A stretch of DNA of 64,000 nucleotides from NCBI GenBank assembly GCA_964538625.1, contig CAZIGH010000010.1:53134-117133 (forward strand), written 5' to 3'. Made by a program: the position numbers and the translations under genes. Below, one piece after another: positions 35,501 through 44,067 of this stretch (positions are counted from its first letter, which is position 1; every line of letters starts with the position of its first letter). The notes beneath the pieces were generated by a model, which was not told the DNA's origin, made no database searches, and saw only the letters and a list, made by a program, of their open reading frames with translations. The stretch comes from JAEUHM01 sp964538625. Lineage in GTDB: Bacteria; Verrucomicrobiota; Verrucomicrobiia; Verrucomicrobiales; Verrucomicrobiaceae.

Positions 35501-35896
35501 CATGCCACCCTCGATGATTTGCGCCTCGATGCTTGCCATCCAGGTGCCGCCGTAGCCGCCATGTGGGCCATGGGCATGGACCAGGATGCCGTTGTCCCTG
35601 GCGCGGTCCGCACGTTTGCCCCAGGTCTTGGCTCCCCACTTGAAGTCCAGCACCAAATGGTAGTCTGCGTAGCTCTGCTTGGTCACCATGTAGCCGTAAC
35701 CGCGGCCAGAGATGTGCAGCTCGTCGCCTTTGAGTTGGAACACTTGCTCAGGCGGGTCTTTGAAGTCCTGCCGTTGGTCGATGTGATACTCCACGTCTCC
35801 GGCCCGCATGAGATCGAGCACATTGATGGACTTGGTTACCGGCTGGGCCACGACCCAGGCTGCCTGAAGGCCTAGAATAAAAAGAAAGCACCGCAT
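32591..35896 (-). CDS. DUF1080 plus PVC-type membrane-bound dehydrogenase plus heme-binding fusion
   Basis: 1101 residues with a signal peptide (MRCFLFILGLQAAWVVAQP). First domain (about 20-260) is DUF1080, 3-keto-disaccharide hydrolase type: FQLKGDELHISGRGYGYMVTKQSYADYHLVLDFKWG and NGILVHAHGPHG. Next is the PQQ-like/propeller 'putative membrane-bound dehydrogenase' region (about 300-700: VEVTWDEKGRMFVAEMRDYPLG, HVQGLLAYDGGLIATT, NFTTGPDGAIYVCDIYRRW), a helical HEAT-like region (about 700-960) and a C-terminal c-type cytochrome (about 965-1101) with CIACHK. This order is a well-known PVC-group architecture, predicted to oxidise sugars in the periplasm. The DUF1080 fusion is the less common part. 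Divergent from the sulfatase at 36054. Confidence 0.9.
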   Translation of the reverse strand: MRCFLFILGLQAAWVVAQPVTKSINVLDLMRAGDVEYHIDQRQDFKDPPEQVFQLKGDELHISGRGYGYMVTKQSYADYHLVLDFKWGAKTWGKRADRARDNGILVHAHGPHGGYGGTWMASIEAQIIEGGMGDILVLSGELPEGTLHQTSLAAEFELDRDKEKRWKKGAPRQTLTKGRINWEKRHEDWADKLNIRHPDDPDSPVGEWNRLEVIAKGDTLQYFFNGRLVNEAFECKPAQGRICIQTEAAEMIVRRYELHPLGAWKEKWNPIQASGGSDVSVRQGQSKPLSPEASQAAIQLDGPYEAQLVAAEPLLQDPVEVTWDEKGRMFVAEMRDYPLGPEKPGDPWLSRVSMLTDADGDGRMDKAVVFADHVDHVQGLLAYDGGLIATTRTQILFLKDTDGDDKADVIKPLIKGFNPRHSQLQVSSPRWGPDGCVHFNNGLDAKEIYPADAPDKVVGVPGSNFKWDPRTGQISPTGGKGQYGGDFDDLGRHFYCSNRNPLMFTVMPYEAMLRNPNAGITQVHEDIAPAGADTRVFPLQITHTTSDAHAGTNTACSGLGVYRGHLMPELKNHVFVPDPSGQLITRYRIEPNGASLKATRVGERTEFFRSKDEWSRPVNFTTGPDGAIYVCDIYRRWLDHARFFPEEFVKANNMREGDDKGRIWRIVPKGWKPGGQALAAPPIAHVEHPERALFLRIPEMTDPADLARILTQYPDDVWMARMVASVSSKKMGHILSLLGPEYFATYSEARAQTLRTFAAGSLADKDGSDITAALTLLDKSPGQLLWWKPALLQGLAKLPKDQTKAAAEITALQGHIDELLANSAAPVDQRLAVLPLLAARKWEAVSPVVKQLLTSAQPAQLTAATVDLLKRFPATTTAPLIYELLPAAGPALKRDLIPVLTTNAATALDLFKRMEKGEFPTAWVDIETRWRWQRGTGEMADLARKLFGEASSDRAAVVASYMDSLKQAGDPVKGKQVFATVCIACHKVDGIGFDVGPSLADVKVKPPEALLSDILDPNRMFEARWSSYQVDTKDGRSLSGIIESETPDTVVLTMMGGIKETLPRSAIKEMKSQDRSLMPPGLEAAITKEQMSDLLAFLGRR

Positions 35897-36053
35897 GAGG
35901 TAGAAGGATACGCAGCAAGAGGGCAGACTCTTTGCTCACCATGGTGGGGATTGGTTTCACGAAAACAAGCAGGTGGACACTTCCTCAACGGCTCACCTTT
36001 GGAGATAGAAGCAGTTCCCGCAAGACCGCTGGGCGCACGGCGTTCTAGCGCGC

Positions 36054-37436
36054 ATGCTTCGTTTGATTGCATTTGCCTTTTCTTTTGTGACAGTCGCGGC
36101 GTTCGCTGGCGAGCGTCCAAACATCCTCGTGGTTGTCGCTGATGATCTTGGCTACGCGGATGTGGGTTTTCATAAGAGTGCCAAACCAGAGGTAGTGACG
36201 CCGCACTTGAACGCGCTCGCCAAAGAGGGAGTCCTGTTTCATCAGGGCTACGTTACTGGCCAGGTGTGCTCTCCTACGCGCGCAGGTCTGATGACGGGGC
36301 GTTACCAGCAGAGGCTCGGCCTTTACACAGGGGGTGAGGCTGGAAGCGGGCTGCCCATGAGCGAGAAAATCTTTCCTCAGTATCTCAAGGAGCTTGGTTA
36401 TGTGACAGGACAGTTTGGCAAGTGGCATATCGGACCCACACCGGAGTGGAGCCCGGCGCATCGTGGATTCGATGAGGTTTTCGGATTCCTGGGTCGCGGT
36501 GCGCATGACTACTTCAAGCTGGATGATCCGGAAGACCCGATTTATCGGGGGCTCACACCAGTTAGGGAATCTGGCTACCTGACGGATCGGCTGGGAGAAG
36601 AGACAGCGGCATTCATAGCTCGGAACAAGGACAAGCCGTTCTTCGCTTACCTGGCGTTCAATGCGGTTCATGCTCCGCTGCAAGCTCCTGAAGACGAGAT
36701 TGCCAAGTTCAGCACCGGCGATGCAAATCGGGATGCGCGTCTGGCGATGGGCAAGCGCATGGACGATGCGGTAGGTCAAGTGGTAGCGACTCTGAAGAGC
36801 CAAGGGCGATGGGAAAATACGCTAACCTTTTTTATTAGCGACAATGGGGGGCCGCTGGCGCAATCCGCAGACAACTCGCCCCTCCGTGGCGGCAAACACA
36901 CAGACTACGAAGGTGGCATCCGCACGCCTTACCTGGTGTGCTGGCCTGCCAAGGTGAAGCCGGGGGAATCCGATGCCGTAGTCAGTTCACTGGATATTCT
37001 GCCTACCGCGCTCGCGGCTGCGGGGGCTGTGGCACCTGCCGATCTGGATGGAATCAACCTGCTCCCAATATTGAGCGGCGAGTCTGCAGCTCCAGGGCGT
37101 GACCTCTTCTGGAGTAGCGGTGGCAGTGAAGGCTGGTGGGCCATCCGTAGCGGTGACTGGAAGTTGGTCTGCGAGAAGGGGAAACTCGGTCTCTTCAACC
37201 TCTCGAATGACATTGCGGAATCCACCAACCTCTCGGCGCAGCATCCTGACAAGGTGGAGCACCTCACCAAGCAGCACGATGCCTGGCTGGCCGAGATGGC
37301 ACCTCCTGTCCGTGGCGGCGTGAAGAAGCTCGCTCCAGGCGAAATCGCAGTCGATCCAAAGAAGCAGCGGATGAAGGAGAAACGGAAAATCGAAAAGAGG
37401 ACTCCGAAGAAGGAGGAAAAGCGCGGCGCTGAGTGA
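36054..37436 (+). CDS. secreted sulfatase (arylsulfatase family)
   Basis: 460 residues with a signal peptide (MLRLIAFAFSFVTVAAFAG). Sulfatase signature V-C72-S-P-T-R-A-G-L-M-T-G-R-Y is present, where the Cys is converted to formylglycine. Metal-binding Asp pair at D30-D31 (VVADDLGYADVG), KWHIGPTPEWSPAHRGFDE, FFISDNGGPLAQSADNSPLRGGKH and a C-terminal WWAIRSGDWKLVCEKG complete the fold. It should hydrolyse sulfate esters of an exopolysaccharide or similar in the periplasm. A C-terminal Lys/Glu-rich tail (KRKIEKRTPKKEEKR) is unusual. No formylglycine-generating enzyme is encoded in this window. Confidence 0.93.
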   Translation: MLRLIAFAFSFVTVAAFAGERPNILVVVADDLGYADVGFHKSAKPEVVTPHLNALAKEGVLFHQGYVTGQVCSPTRAGLMTGRYQQRLGLYTGGEAGSGLPMSEKIFPQYLKELGYVTGQFGKWHIGPTPEWSPAHRGFDEVFGFLGRGAHDYFKLDDPEDPIYRGLTPVRESGYLTDRLGEETAAFIARNKDKPFFAYLAFNAVHAPLQAPEDEIAKFSTGDANRDARLAMGKRMDDAVGQVVATLKSQGRWENTLTFFISDNGGPLAQSADNSPLRGGKHTDYEGGIRTPYLVCWPAKVKPGESDAVVSSLDILPTALAAAGAVAPADLDGINLLPILSGESAAPGRDLFWSSGGSEGWWAIRSGDWKLVCEKGKLGLFNLSNDIAESTNLSAQHPDKVEHLTKQHDAWLAEMAPPVRGGVKKLAPGEIAVDPKKQRMKEKRKIEKRTPKKEEKRGAE

Positions 37437-37444
37437 AGCACTCG

Positions 37445-40144
37445 TTACTTCCGCGCGTCTTCGATGGCCTGTATGACGGACTCGATCCACCAGCGATGGG
37501 AGTCATCGGTGGTGGTCGATAGCGCCTGTCTCAACTCGGTGAGCGCAGTGCGGCCCTGTTTCCGGAGCGCCCTTGCAGCACGTTCCCGCGCATCGAGGTC
37601 TGCATCGGCGAGGCCGCGGATCAAACTTTTGATCTCGGTGGCATCGGCACCCCGCAGGGTGACGATGTAGTCCGGAAACGCTTTGAGCCGACCGAGTTCC
37701 CTGTCGTAAACTTCGATTTGAAACCGGTAATCTCCCGGAGGCAGGTCTTTGAGTGGGATGGTTGTGGACTGTGATAGCTTGCTCCATTCCCCGTCGCCTC
37801 GTTTCCAGCGCTGCCAGAGTTTGGCTGGGCCTGAGATGCTTAGACTGGGATACGCGGCGTCACTGCGGCGGATGGTAACGGGTTGATCTTCTTTGAGCGG
37901 GCGAAGGGTAATCCATTGGTCGTGACCCTGCTCGGTGGATTTTGGGTAATGAACGTCCCCAAATCGGTCAATGATCAAGTCTCGCGATGAGGTGATGCTT
38001 GGAAATGGTGATGGGTGATCCTGTCCCCATTGCACATGAACGCCCTCCCTTGTGATGAAAACTTCTCCAGTGCGGCTGATGGTCCAAAAACGTCCATCTG
38101 GGTGGAGGACGCTGGCTTGGCTCGGACGAGAGGCGGCGGGAGTCGATGCGGCTTCGCGCTGGTAGGAATGAGAATACTTGATGGAGGTCAGAGGCTGAAT
38201 TGAAGTATCCCACGTCCCGTCTGGCAGCAGTGCCAGAACTCTCGTCTGATTGTTAGACGCAAACCGACTTGTCATGCCAGTTTCCTCAATGAGGGTGAAC
38301 AGCCCATCAGCATTGAAGTCTGCCCTCCATATTGAGAAGGGTATGCCGAACGGAAGATTGCGAGATTTGAATCTATGCCATTTTCCATGCATGAGCACGT
38401 GGATGGTTTCTGAGGGGGTGCCGAAACCGATGGAGCCATTGGCATGGGAGATGATGCCCGTCCAAGTCCCACCCACAGGTCCCACGAAGTCTCCGGGTGC
38501 CAAGCGCGCTGCAGCGGCGAGTTCAGCCGTGTCAAAGAGTGACCATTCTCCAGACTCTGCATTCATTACTGCGGATGCGCGGTTGTATTTGTCCACCATC
38601 CAAAGCTGGTTTTTTCCATCAAATGATGGGTGGTGACAATCTTCGGGGTGCAATGGTGGCTTCGGCATTTCAACCCAGCGTTGCCCATCCCATTGGACCA
38701 AATCTGGGGGATCATCTCTTACCGCCCAAACGCTGCGGTCCGCATCGACAAGCAGCGGCCCCCTTGTGGTGATGGTTGAAGTCCTCGGATGAGGGGGGGG
38801 GCGCTTTGGGGAGGTGCTATCGAACAATCCCCACTGACTCCCATTGGATACGAGCAAGCGCCGTTCGTCTGGCAGGCAAACGGCGATATTTGCCGGAGTG
38901 AAGTCGATGCCCCAAGAGGAATCCAGCAGTTCAGCCTTTCCTTCAGGCGAGATGGTCTTGTTGCTTGAGAGCCAGAGAGCATGCCCCGCGTGGGACCCCA
39001 CAAATAGACCGCCTTTAGACCTTACGATGTTACGCCCCTTTGTGCGAAAATGCGGCTGCTTATCAAGGCCTTGTGCCACAACGCGCACCCCTGACTGGTC
39101 GTATTGATACAGGCTGCCGGTCCTGTGGAAGCCTTTGTAATGTCGGCGCGTGAACGGGCTGCTGTATTCCGGGATCAGCCTGGACGGTTGCCAGCCACTC
39201 GTGTTTGGGCGTGGGCAGGCGATGAAATAGACATCTCCTTGTAGCACGGAAATCTGTTCCACGAACTGCAACGCATTTTCAGGATCAGAAACCAACCGAA
39301 CTGTCGCAAAGTCGTCGGAGGTCTCCCATACCCCCTTTCCATTTTCAGCGATGAAAAGAAGATTCCCAGCGGAAGCCACAGCTGAGATCGGCGTTTTCGA
39401 ATCGAATGGTAGTTGCTCCACTGGAAGAATGGATTCTCCCTCCACCTTTACCAGCCCGCATAGCCGCCAGTAGATGCTTCGCTCATCAAGCGCACTTCCC
39501 CATAAATACACCGTTCCGTTTGACGATTGCACCGCGCTGACGGGCATGAAGTAGATAGTCGGCGGTCGGGTAGGAGGGATCAAAAAGTAGCGCTCATCCA
39601 TTTCCAACTGCTGCGGAGGGGCAGATGAACTCATTGCCAATAACACCTTTCTGCCGCTCTCCGTGACACACACGCCACCATCAGCCAGGGCGGTGATTCG
39701 TGGTGCAGTCCAATCTCCTGCAAGGTTTAGCCACTTCTGGTGCGCCCCTCCCAAATGGCGGGTCAGGAACGTTTGATCCACTCCCTTCCAAAGGACGATG
39801 AGCTTGCCTTCGCTAGAAATGACAATCTGCGTGGGAGAAGCTTGTTCGTCAGGAGTTGGAAGAGACACCGGCAGCCATGCCGAGGTAGGTTCGTCGAAAG
39901 AGGCTAGTTGTTGAGCTGGTGTGCGAGTGCTGCGTGGGGCGTATGGGTCGGCAGGATGCCCCCCGACCGCCCAAACAGTGCCACTCCCATCGCGTTGGAG
40001 TTGTGCGGGGACGAACTCGTCTTCGGACGATACTTGATCCGCAGATGGGTTGCGCGGCGTCGTTCCCTGCCCACTTGCCGCTTCCGCTGTGAAGGGCAGA
40101 ATGAGGGTGAGCACGAAGATGCGATGATGGATCAACGTCATCAT
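37445..40144 (-). CDS. secreted beta-propeller sensor-like protein with Y_Y_Y-type and HEAT-like C-terminus
   Basis: 899 residues, signal peptide (IFVLTLILPFTAEAASGQ). The body (about 40-760) has repeating WxxG/SxxGTVxxWG patterns (RDGSGTVWAVGGHPADP; SNGTVYLWGSAL; DADRSVWAVRDDPPDL; HPDGRFWTISRTGEVFIT) typical of two-component-regulator propellers. Around 810-835 is a segment resembling the Y_Y_Y domain (DLPPGDYRFQIEVYDREL), followed by a short HEAT-like helix pair at 850-890. In other proteins this combination forms the periplasmic sensor of hybrid kinases; here there is no membrane helix or kinase. The first ATG (40144) overlaps the TGA of the small upstream gene by four bases. Base composition is more AT-rich than neighbours, suggesting acquisition. 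Function unknown. Confidence 0.6.
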   Translation of the reverse strand: MMTLIHHRIFVLTLILPFTAEAASGQGTTPRNPSADQVSSEDEFVPAQLQRDGSGTVWAVGGHPADPYAPRSTRTPAQQLASFDEPTSAWLPVSLPTPDEQASPTQIVISSEGKLIVLWKGVDQTFLTRHLGGAHQKWLNLAGDWTAPRITALADGGVCVTESGRKVLLAMSSSAPPQQLEMDERYFLIPPTRPPTIYFMPVSAVQSSNGTVYLWGSALDERSIYWRLCGLVKVEGESILPVEQLPFDSKTPISAVASAGNLLFIAENGKGVWETSDDFATVRLVSDPENALQFVEQISVLQGDVYFIACPRPNTSGWQPSRLIPEYSSPFTRRHYKGFHRTGSLYQYDQSGVRVVAQGLDKQPHFRTKGRNIVRSKGGLFVGSHAGHALWLSSNKTISPEGKAELLDSSWGIDFTPANIAVCLPDERRLLVSNGSQWGLFDSTSPKRPPPHPRTSTITTRGPLLVDADRSVWAVRDDPPDLVQWDGQRWVEMPKPPLHPEDCHHPSFDGKNQLWMVDKYNRASAVMNAESGEWSLFDTAELAAAARLAPGDFVGPVGGTWTGIISHANGSIGFGTPSETIHVLMHGKWHRFKSRNLPFGIPFSIWRADFNADGLFTLIEETGMTSRFASNNQTRVLALLPDGTWDTSIQPLTSIKYSHSYQREAASTPAASRPSQASVLHPDGRFWTISRTGEVFITREGVHVQWGQDHPSPFPSITSSRDLIIDRFGDVHYPKSTEQGHDQWITLRPLKEDQPVTIRRSDAAYPSLSISGPAKLWQRWKRGDGEWSKLSQSTTIPLKDLPPGDYRFQIEVYDRELGRLKAFPDYIVTLRGADATEIKSLIRGLADADLDARERAARALRKQGRTALTELRQALSTTTDDSHRWWIESVIQAIEDARK

Positions 40145-40437
40145 AAGTAGTGAACGGTTTGGGTGATGATGCGTTCCTCGTCTGGCTGGCGATTGGCACC
40201 CTTTACGAAAAGGTCGATCTCCCTGCCCGCGTTGAACAAGAGCTTCCGGCTTCTGGCCACTGCATGAGCGCGGTAGTTCTGCTCGGGAATAATGACCTTC
40301 ACAGCGCCCGCAGGGTCACACAGAACAACGGATTCCAAGTGAAAGTCTTGTTTGTAGATGGTGACCGAGGGCTGGGCATGGAGCATGGCAGGTGAGTAAG
40401 CCAAAACGACAAACTGAAGCGGAAGGCCAGCCTTCAT
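40141..40437 (-). CDS. small protein of unknown function coupled to the propeller gene
   Basis: 98 residues from ATG 40437; the frame is open to 40605, with ATGs at 40491 and 40530 as alternatives. It is unlike its shadow frames because its stop (TGA, 40143-40141) overlaps the start of the propeller gene in the arrangement ATGA, a mark of coupled genes. A possible -10 (TACAGT, 40445-40450 on the minus strand) lies seven bases before ATG 40437. Residues 1-22 (MKAGLPLQFVVLAYSPAMLHAQ) could be a signal peptide, after which PSVTIYKQDFHLESVVLCDPAGAVKVIIPEQ is beta-rich. No family is recognised. Could be a secreted partner of the propeller protein. Confidence 0.5.
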   Translation of the reverse strand: MKAGLPLQFVVLAYSPAMLHAQPSVTIYKQDFHLESVVLCDPAGAVKVIIPEQNYRAHAVARSRKLLFNAGREIDLFVKGANRQPDEERIITQTVHYL

Positions 40438-40528
40438 ACACCGCACTGTAGCAAGAAGGCTGAGAGTTGACGAGACAAAAATCAGCACCATCGAGCAAAA
40501 GCCTCGGACACATTGCGTTACAGCGCGC

Positions 40529-42010
40529 ATGACAAGGTGCTTCGCCGCTTTCCTGCTTCTTTTCACTTCCGCTGCTTCGGGCAAGCCAGATGTCCTCATC
40601 GTCATCGCGGATCAGTGGAGCCCGCGGTATGTGGGCTGGGATGATGCGCAGGTACGGACTCCGGTGATGGATCGCATCGCGAGGGAGGGTGCGGTGTTTG
40701 ATGCGTGTTATGTCACTTCGCCGGTGTGCATGCCCTCCCGCGTTTCGCTTATCACGGGGTTGTATCCGCACAATCATGGTCACGCGCTTTGGGGGAATGC
40801 GACGGATTACTTTGCATCGCCGGAGGATGCGAGGATGTTTCACGACATGAAGGCTGCGGGCTATTTGACTGCGCAGATGGGAAAGACCCACTGGACTTCC
40901 GGCCCTGGCTGGAAAGAGCGCTTCAAGAACCCAACAGACTACTTCACAGCGCTGGGGTTGGATACGGTGTTGGATGTGCCGGGGCCGCCAGACAGTGCTG
41001 AGGGGAGGTCAGTTTACGGGCGCTATCTCACAGAAAAGGGACTGGCGGAAAAGGCCTCACAGGACATCCGTCGTCGGTATGTGCTCAATGAGTTTGAGCC
41101 TCGCGCCAGTGTGCTGGACGTGGAGGACTATCATGATGTCTTCGTGACGCGGAAAGCGGTGGAACACATTTCATCCCTTCCCAAGGATCAGCCACTGTGC
41201 CTCGTGGTGAGCCTGCATTCTCCTCATCCGCCGCTGGATGCGCCGGGTGAGTTTGCGACCATGTATGAAGCGGATAAACTAGTGCTTCCGGAGCATGTGC
41301 CGGAGGTGTTCAAGCGCGAGAACCGCGAGATCCATCATGCGGCGTTGCGCCAGATGCTGGCGAACTATCTGGGCAAGATCTCACTGGTTGATCATTGTGT
41401 GGGTTTGCTTGAGGAAGCCCTCAAGAAGCGCGGTACATGGGAGCGGGCGCTGGTGGTTCTCACTGCCGATCATGGCGAAATGATGGGGGGGCATGGATTG
41501 ATGACCAAAGGCCGATTCTACGAGGATGCAGCCCGCGTGCCTCTGGTGATACGCTGGCCGGGTGAAGTGCCACCCAGTCGTGTGAAGGCTCCAGTGCAGA
41601 TGATGGATGTCTATCCCACGGCGGTGGAGGCCGCTGGTGGAGCGCTCTCTCCCCGACGGTTTGCCAAGTCACTTCTTCCTCTTGCTCGGGGAGAAGTGAA
41701 GGAGGTGCGACCGACGGCTATCAGTGAGATTTCTGGGGGTGGGGCGGGGGTGTCCCGGATGATGGTGCGCGACTTGCGCTACAAATACTGGGTGGACGAA
41801 AGAGGAGAGACGCTGTTTGACTTGGATGGCGATCCGCTGGAGCAGCGAAATCTAGCTGCGGATCCAGCTCACGAAGCCGTCCTGCATTCCATGCGCGAGA
41901 AGCTGCTGACTCATCTTCGTGGCACGCAGGTAAACTATGGCGAAGGGTATGTGCCCAAGGTCCAGCGAATGCGAGAAGCTGAGGGTAAACCCCGACGAAA
42001 AGCTCCATAG
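40529..42010 (+). CDS. secreted sulfatase
   Basis: 493 residues with a signal peptide (MTRCFAAFLLLFTSAASG). Sulfatase motif C67-M-P-S-R-V-S-L-I-T-G is present (C-x-P-S/x-R). The first metal pair is D28-Q29 (IADQWSPRY) instead of D-D, a common variant in heparan/choline-type sulfatases. ALVVLTADHGEMMGGHGLMTKGRFYEDAARVPLVIRW matches the SGSH-type second motif. C-terminal YKYWVDERGETLFDLDGDPLEQRNLA is the usual end of the family. Predicted periplasmic; substrate unknown. It starts one base from the open frame of the opposite small gene, so promoters must overlap. Together with the 36-kb sulfatase it suggests use of sulfated glycans. Confidence 0.92.
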   Translation: MTRCFAAFLLLFTSAASGKPDVLIVIADQWSPRYVGWDDAQVRTPVMDRIAREGAVFDACYVTSPVCMPSRVSLITGLYPHNHGHALWGNATDYFASPEDARMFHDMKAAGYLTAQMGKTHWTSGPGWKERFKNPTDYFTALGLDTVLDVPGPPDSAEGRSVYGRYLTEKGLAEKASQDIRRRYVLNEFEPRASVLDVEDYHDVFVTRKAVEHISSLPKDQPLCLVVSLHSPHPPLDAPGEFATMYEADKLVLPEHVPEVFKRENREIHHAALRQMLANYLGKISLVDHCVGLLEEALKKRGTWERALVVLTADHGEMMGGHGLMTKGRFYEDAARVPLVIRWPGEVPPSRVKAPVQMMDVYPTAVEAAGGALSPRRFAKSLLPLARGEVKEVRPTAISEISGGGAGVSRMMVRDLRYKYWVDERGETLFDLDGDPLEQRNLAADPAHEAVLHSMREKLLTHLRGTQVNYGEGYVPKVQRMREAEGKPRRKAP

Positions 42011-42019
42011 GCGGATGTA

Positions 42020-42781
42020 CTATGGCTTTCGGTTCGTGCTTCGGTGCTGGCTCGGGGAACAACCGGTGACGGCGCGAAAGGCGCGAGTGAAGGCGCTATG
42101 ATCTGAGAAGCCGCACTCCAGGGCGATCTCAGCTACACTGGCATCCGTCTCAACGAGAAGCCTTGAGCCAGCAGTGATGCGCGTTTTGGTGATGAGTTGC
42201 ATGGGGCTGATGCCATGGATGCGCTTGATGACACGGGCGAAGCGCGCCGGACTCATGCCCGCCCTTTTTGCCAGCGATGACGGACTCACCGGCTGGTCGA
42301 ATGTGGTCTCCAGGTACCTCAGCGCCTGTGCCACAGATAGTGGCACTTCTTCTCGGTTCACGTGTGCCGTGAGATCTTTCGAGATGCCTATGATGCCACA
42401 CACTTGACCTTGTGCATCGCGGACAGGCAGTTTGCTCGTGAGTCCCCACACAGGCATGTTTGGCCGTCGCCAGAAGAGTTCCAGCCTCTCGATGATGGGG
42501 CGTCCAGTGCGCAGCACGGCCGCATCCTGTTCTGTCGGAATACGTCCGTAGTCCCCCGGACAGACATCGCAGGGACGTCGCCCAATCATTTCTGACTTGT
42601 CCTTGAGGCCGTGCCGTTCGACGAGCGAATGATTGACCACGACGTAGCGCCCTGCTGCATCCTTGATGAAAAAGGCCGTGTCGTGCATGAGATCGGCGAC
42701 TTGCTCCACAAGCCTGGCCTCGACAAGGAGCTGGCCCTTGTCGGAAACGATGCCGGGAAGCGAAGCAAAAGCCGTTTTCAT
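42020..42781 (-). CDS. AraC-family transcriptional regulator with N-terminal PAS domain
   Basis: 253 residues. A PAS domain spans about residues 20-145 (DTAFFIKDAAGRYVVVNHSLVERHGLKDKSEMIGR, ERLELFWRRPNMPVWGLTSKLPVRDAQGQVCGIIGISKDLT), probably sensing a small ligand or redox signal. The C-terminal AraC helix-turn-helix pair is clear (AKRAGMSPARFARVIKRIHGISPMQLI, VAEIALECGFSDHSAFTRAFRAVTGCSPSQHR). Cysteines at RPCDVCPGDYG in the PAS domain could ligate a metal. It is convergent with the sulfatase (9-base gap) and might control nearby glycan genes; no target is proven. Confidence 0.88.
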   Translation of the reverse strand: MKTAFASLPGIVSDKGQLLVEARLVEQVADLMHDTAFFIKDAAGRYVVVNHSLVERHGLKDKSEMIGRRPCDVCPGDYGRIPTEQDAAVLRTGRPIIERLELFWRRPNMPVWGLTSKLPVRDAQGQVCGIIGISKDLTAHVNREEVPLSVAQALRYLETTFDQPVSPSSLAKRAGMSPARFARVIKRIHGISPMQLITKTRITAGSRLLVETDASVAEIALECGFSDHSAFTRAFRAVTGCSPSQHRSTNRKP

Positions 42782-42964
42782 AAGGGACGCATTGTTGGTG
42801 GCAAACCAATCCCAAGCAAACAGGTTTCGGTACGGTGCGTTGGTTTGGAGTGGTGATCTGGATGGAGTGTACCCCAGCGGATGGGGACAAAGTGCGAAGT
42901 TGAATCGAGCAGCGTGAGTCGGCAGGTGGCGGTGCGGTGAACTGCGGTCACGTGGAGTGAGACG

Positions 42965-44065
42965 GTGTCAGATGGAGTTGCCGGGTTTCCGGGAGGAGGC
43001 TATCAGTACGTTGTGCAGAGGGATAGAGTGGAACGTGTGTTGATCGTCGGCCAGGGGCTGGCGGGCACGGCGCTGGCTTGGAGGCTGGAGGAGCGGGGTG
43101 TTCCGTTCTTGATCGTGGATGGTGAGGAGCCGGTCACGAGTTCGAAAATTGCCGCTGGGTTGATCACCCCGATCACAGGAATGCGCATTTCGCTTTCGAA
43201 GGGTTATGCGGAGCAGTGGCCGGAAGCGGTTTTGTTTTATCGCCGACTTGAGGCGCTACTCGGCGGTTCGTTTTTTCACGAGCTGCGGCATGTGCGGTTG
43301 TTTAAGAATGAAGTGGAGCCCGACAGATGGATGGCGAAGTGCGGACGGGAGGAGTTCAGACCGTTTTTGAGCGGTGAGGAGCTGGCGCTTCATGCAGAGG
43401 TATTTCGGAATCCCTGTGGAGGATTCGAGATGACGGGAGCTGGGCGGTTGGATACGGCCCAATACCTGGCGCTGAGCCGGGAACACTTTCACAGGGCAGG
43501 ATGTTATGAGCGTGGTGAGGTGAACGAAGTGGACCGCACGGACCTCGGGGTGGAGTGGCAGGGGCGCAAGTTCAGTCATGTGGTGTGGTGTATTGGCTGG
43601 CAAGCGGCAAAGCATCCGCAGTTTGAGTGGGTGCCATTCAAGGTGGCTCGTGGAGCGATTTTGAGTGTGAAGGCTGACGTGGGCGAGGAGCTGCGAGTGG
43701 TACATCATGGATGCTGGATGGTACCGTTGGGGCGGGGAATGCTGCGTGTGGGCTCCACTTATGATACGGACTTTGTGGAGCCACACAAAGTGACAAGTGG
43801 GGACCGGAAGGTGCTTCATCAGCGAATGAACGCCGCACTCCGTGTGCCGTTTGAAGTGCTTGACTCAGCGAGTGCAGTGCGGCCGATCATCGCGGCGCAA
43901 CGTACTTTAATCGGGCGGCACCCTGCAAATGACCGCGTTTGCTTCTTCAACGGACTTGCTTCAAAAGGCGCACTGCGCGCTCCTCACTTTGCCAGGCTGC
44001 TCTCGGAGCATCTTTTGGATGGAGCGCCGCTGCCGGTGGAGTGTGACTTGAGATCAAACTTCTGA
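42965..44065 (+). CDS. FAD-dependent oxidoreductase (DAO family)
   Basis: 366 residues from GTG 42965; the first 17-20 residues are weak and GTG 43013 (about residue 17) is a reasonable alternative. The FAD-binding Rossmann motif VLIVGQGLAGTALAWRLEERGVPFLIVDGE (GxGxxG) is intact. The rest matches D-amino-acid-oxidase/MnmC-C-like folds (PITGMRISLSKGYAEQWPEAVLFYRRLEA, GMLRVGSTYDTDFVEPHKVTSGDR, RPIIAAQRTLIGRHP). It would oxidise an amine or amino acid substrate; identity unknown. The next gene begins two bases later, so an operon is certain. Confidence 0.82.
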   Translation: MSDGVAGFPGGGYQYVVQRDRVERVLIVGQGLAGTALAWRLEERGVPFLIVDGEEPVTSSKIAAGLITPITGMRISLSKGYAEQWPEAVLFYRRLEALLGGSFFHELRHVRLFKNEVEPDRWMAKCGREEFRPFLSGEELALHAEVFRNPCGGFEMTGAGRLDTAQYLALSREHFHRAGCYERGEVNEVDRTDLGVEWQGRKFSHVVWCIGWQAAKHPQFEWVPFKVARGAILSVKADVGEELRVVHHGCWMVPLGRGMLRVGSTYDTDFVEPHKVTSGDRKVLHQRMNAALRVPFEVLDSASAVRPIIAAQRTLIGRHPANDRVCFFNGLASKGALRAPHFARLLSEHLLDGAPLPVECDLRSNF

Positions 44066-44067
44066 GT

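Noticed and set aside
40438..40605. N-terminal extension of the small protein upstream of the propeller gene to 40530 or 40605.
   Set aside because: It would overlap the start of the opposite sulfatase and adds a charged, unrelated stretch; a -10-like box fits the start at 40437 better.
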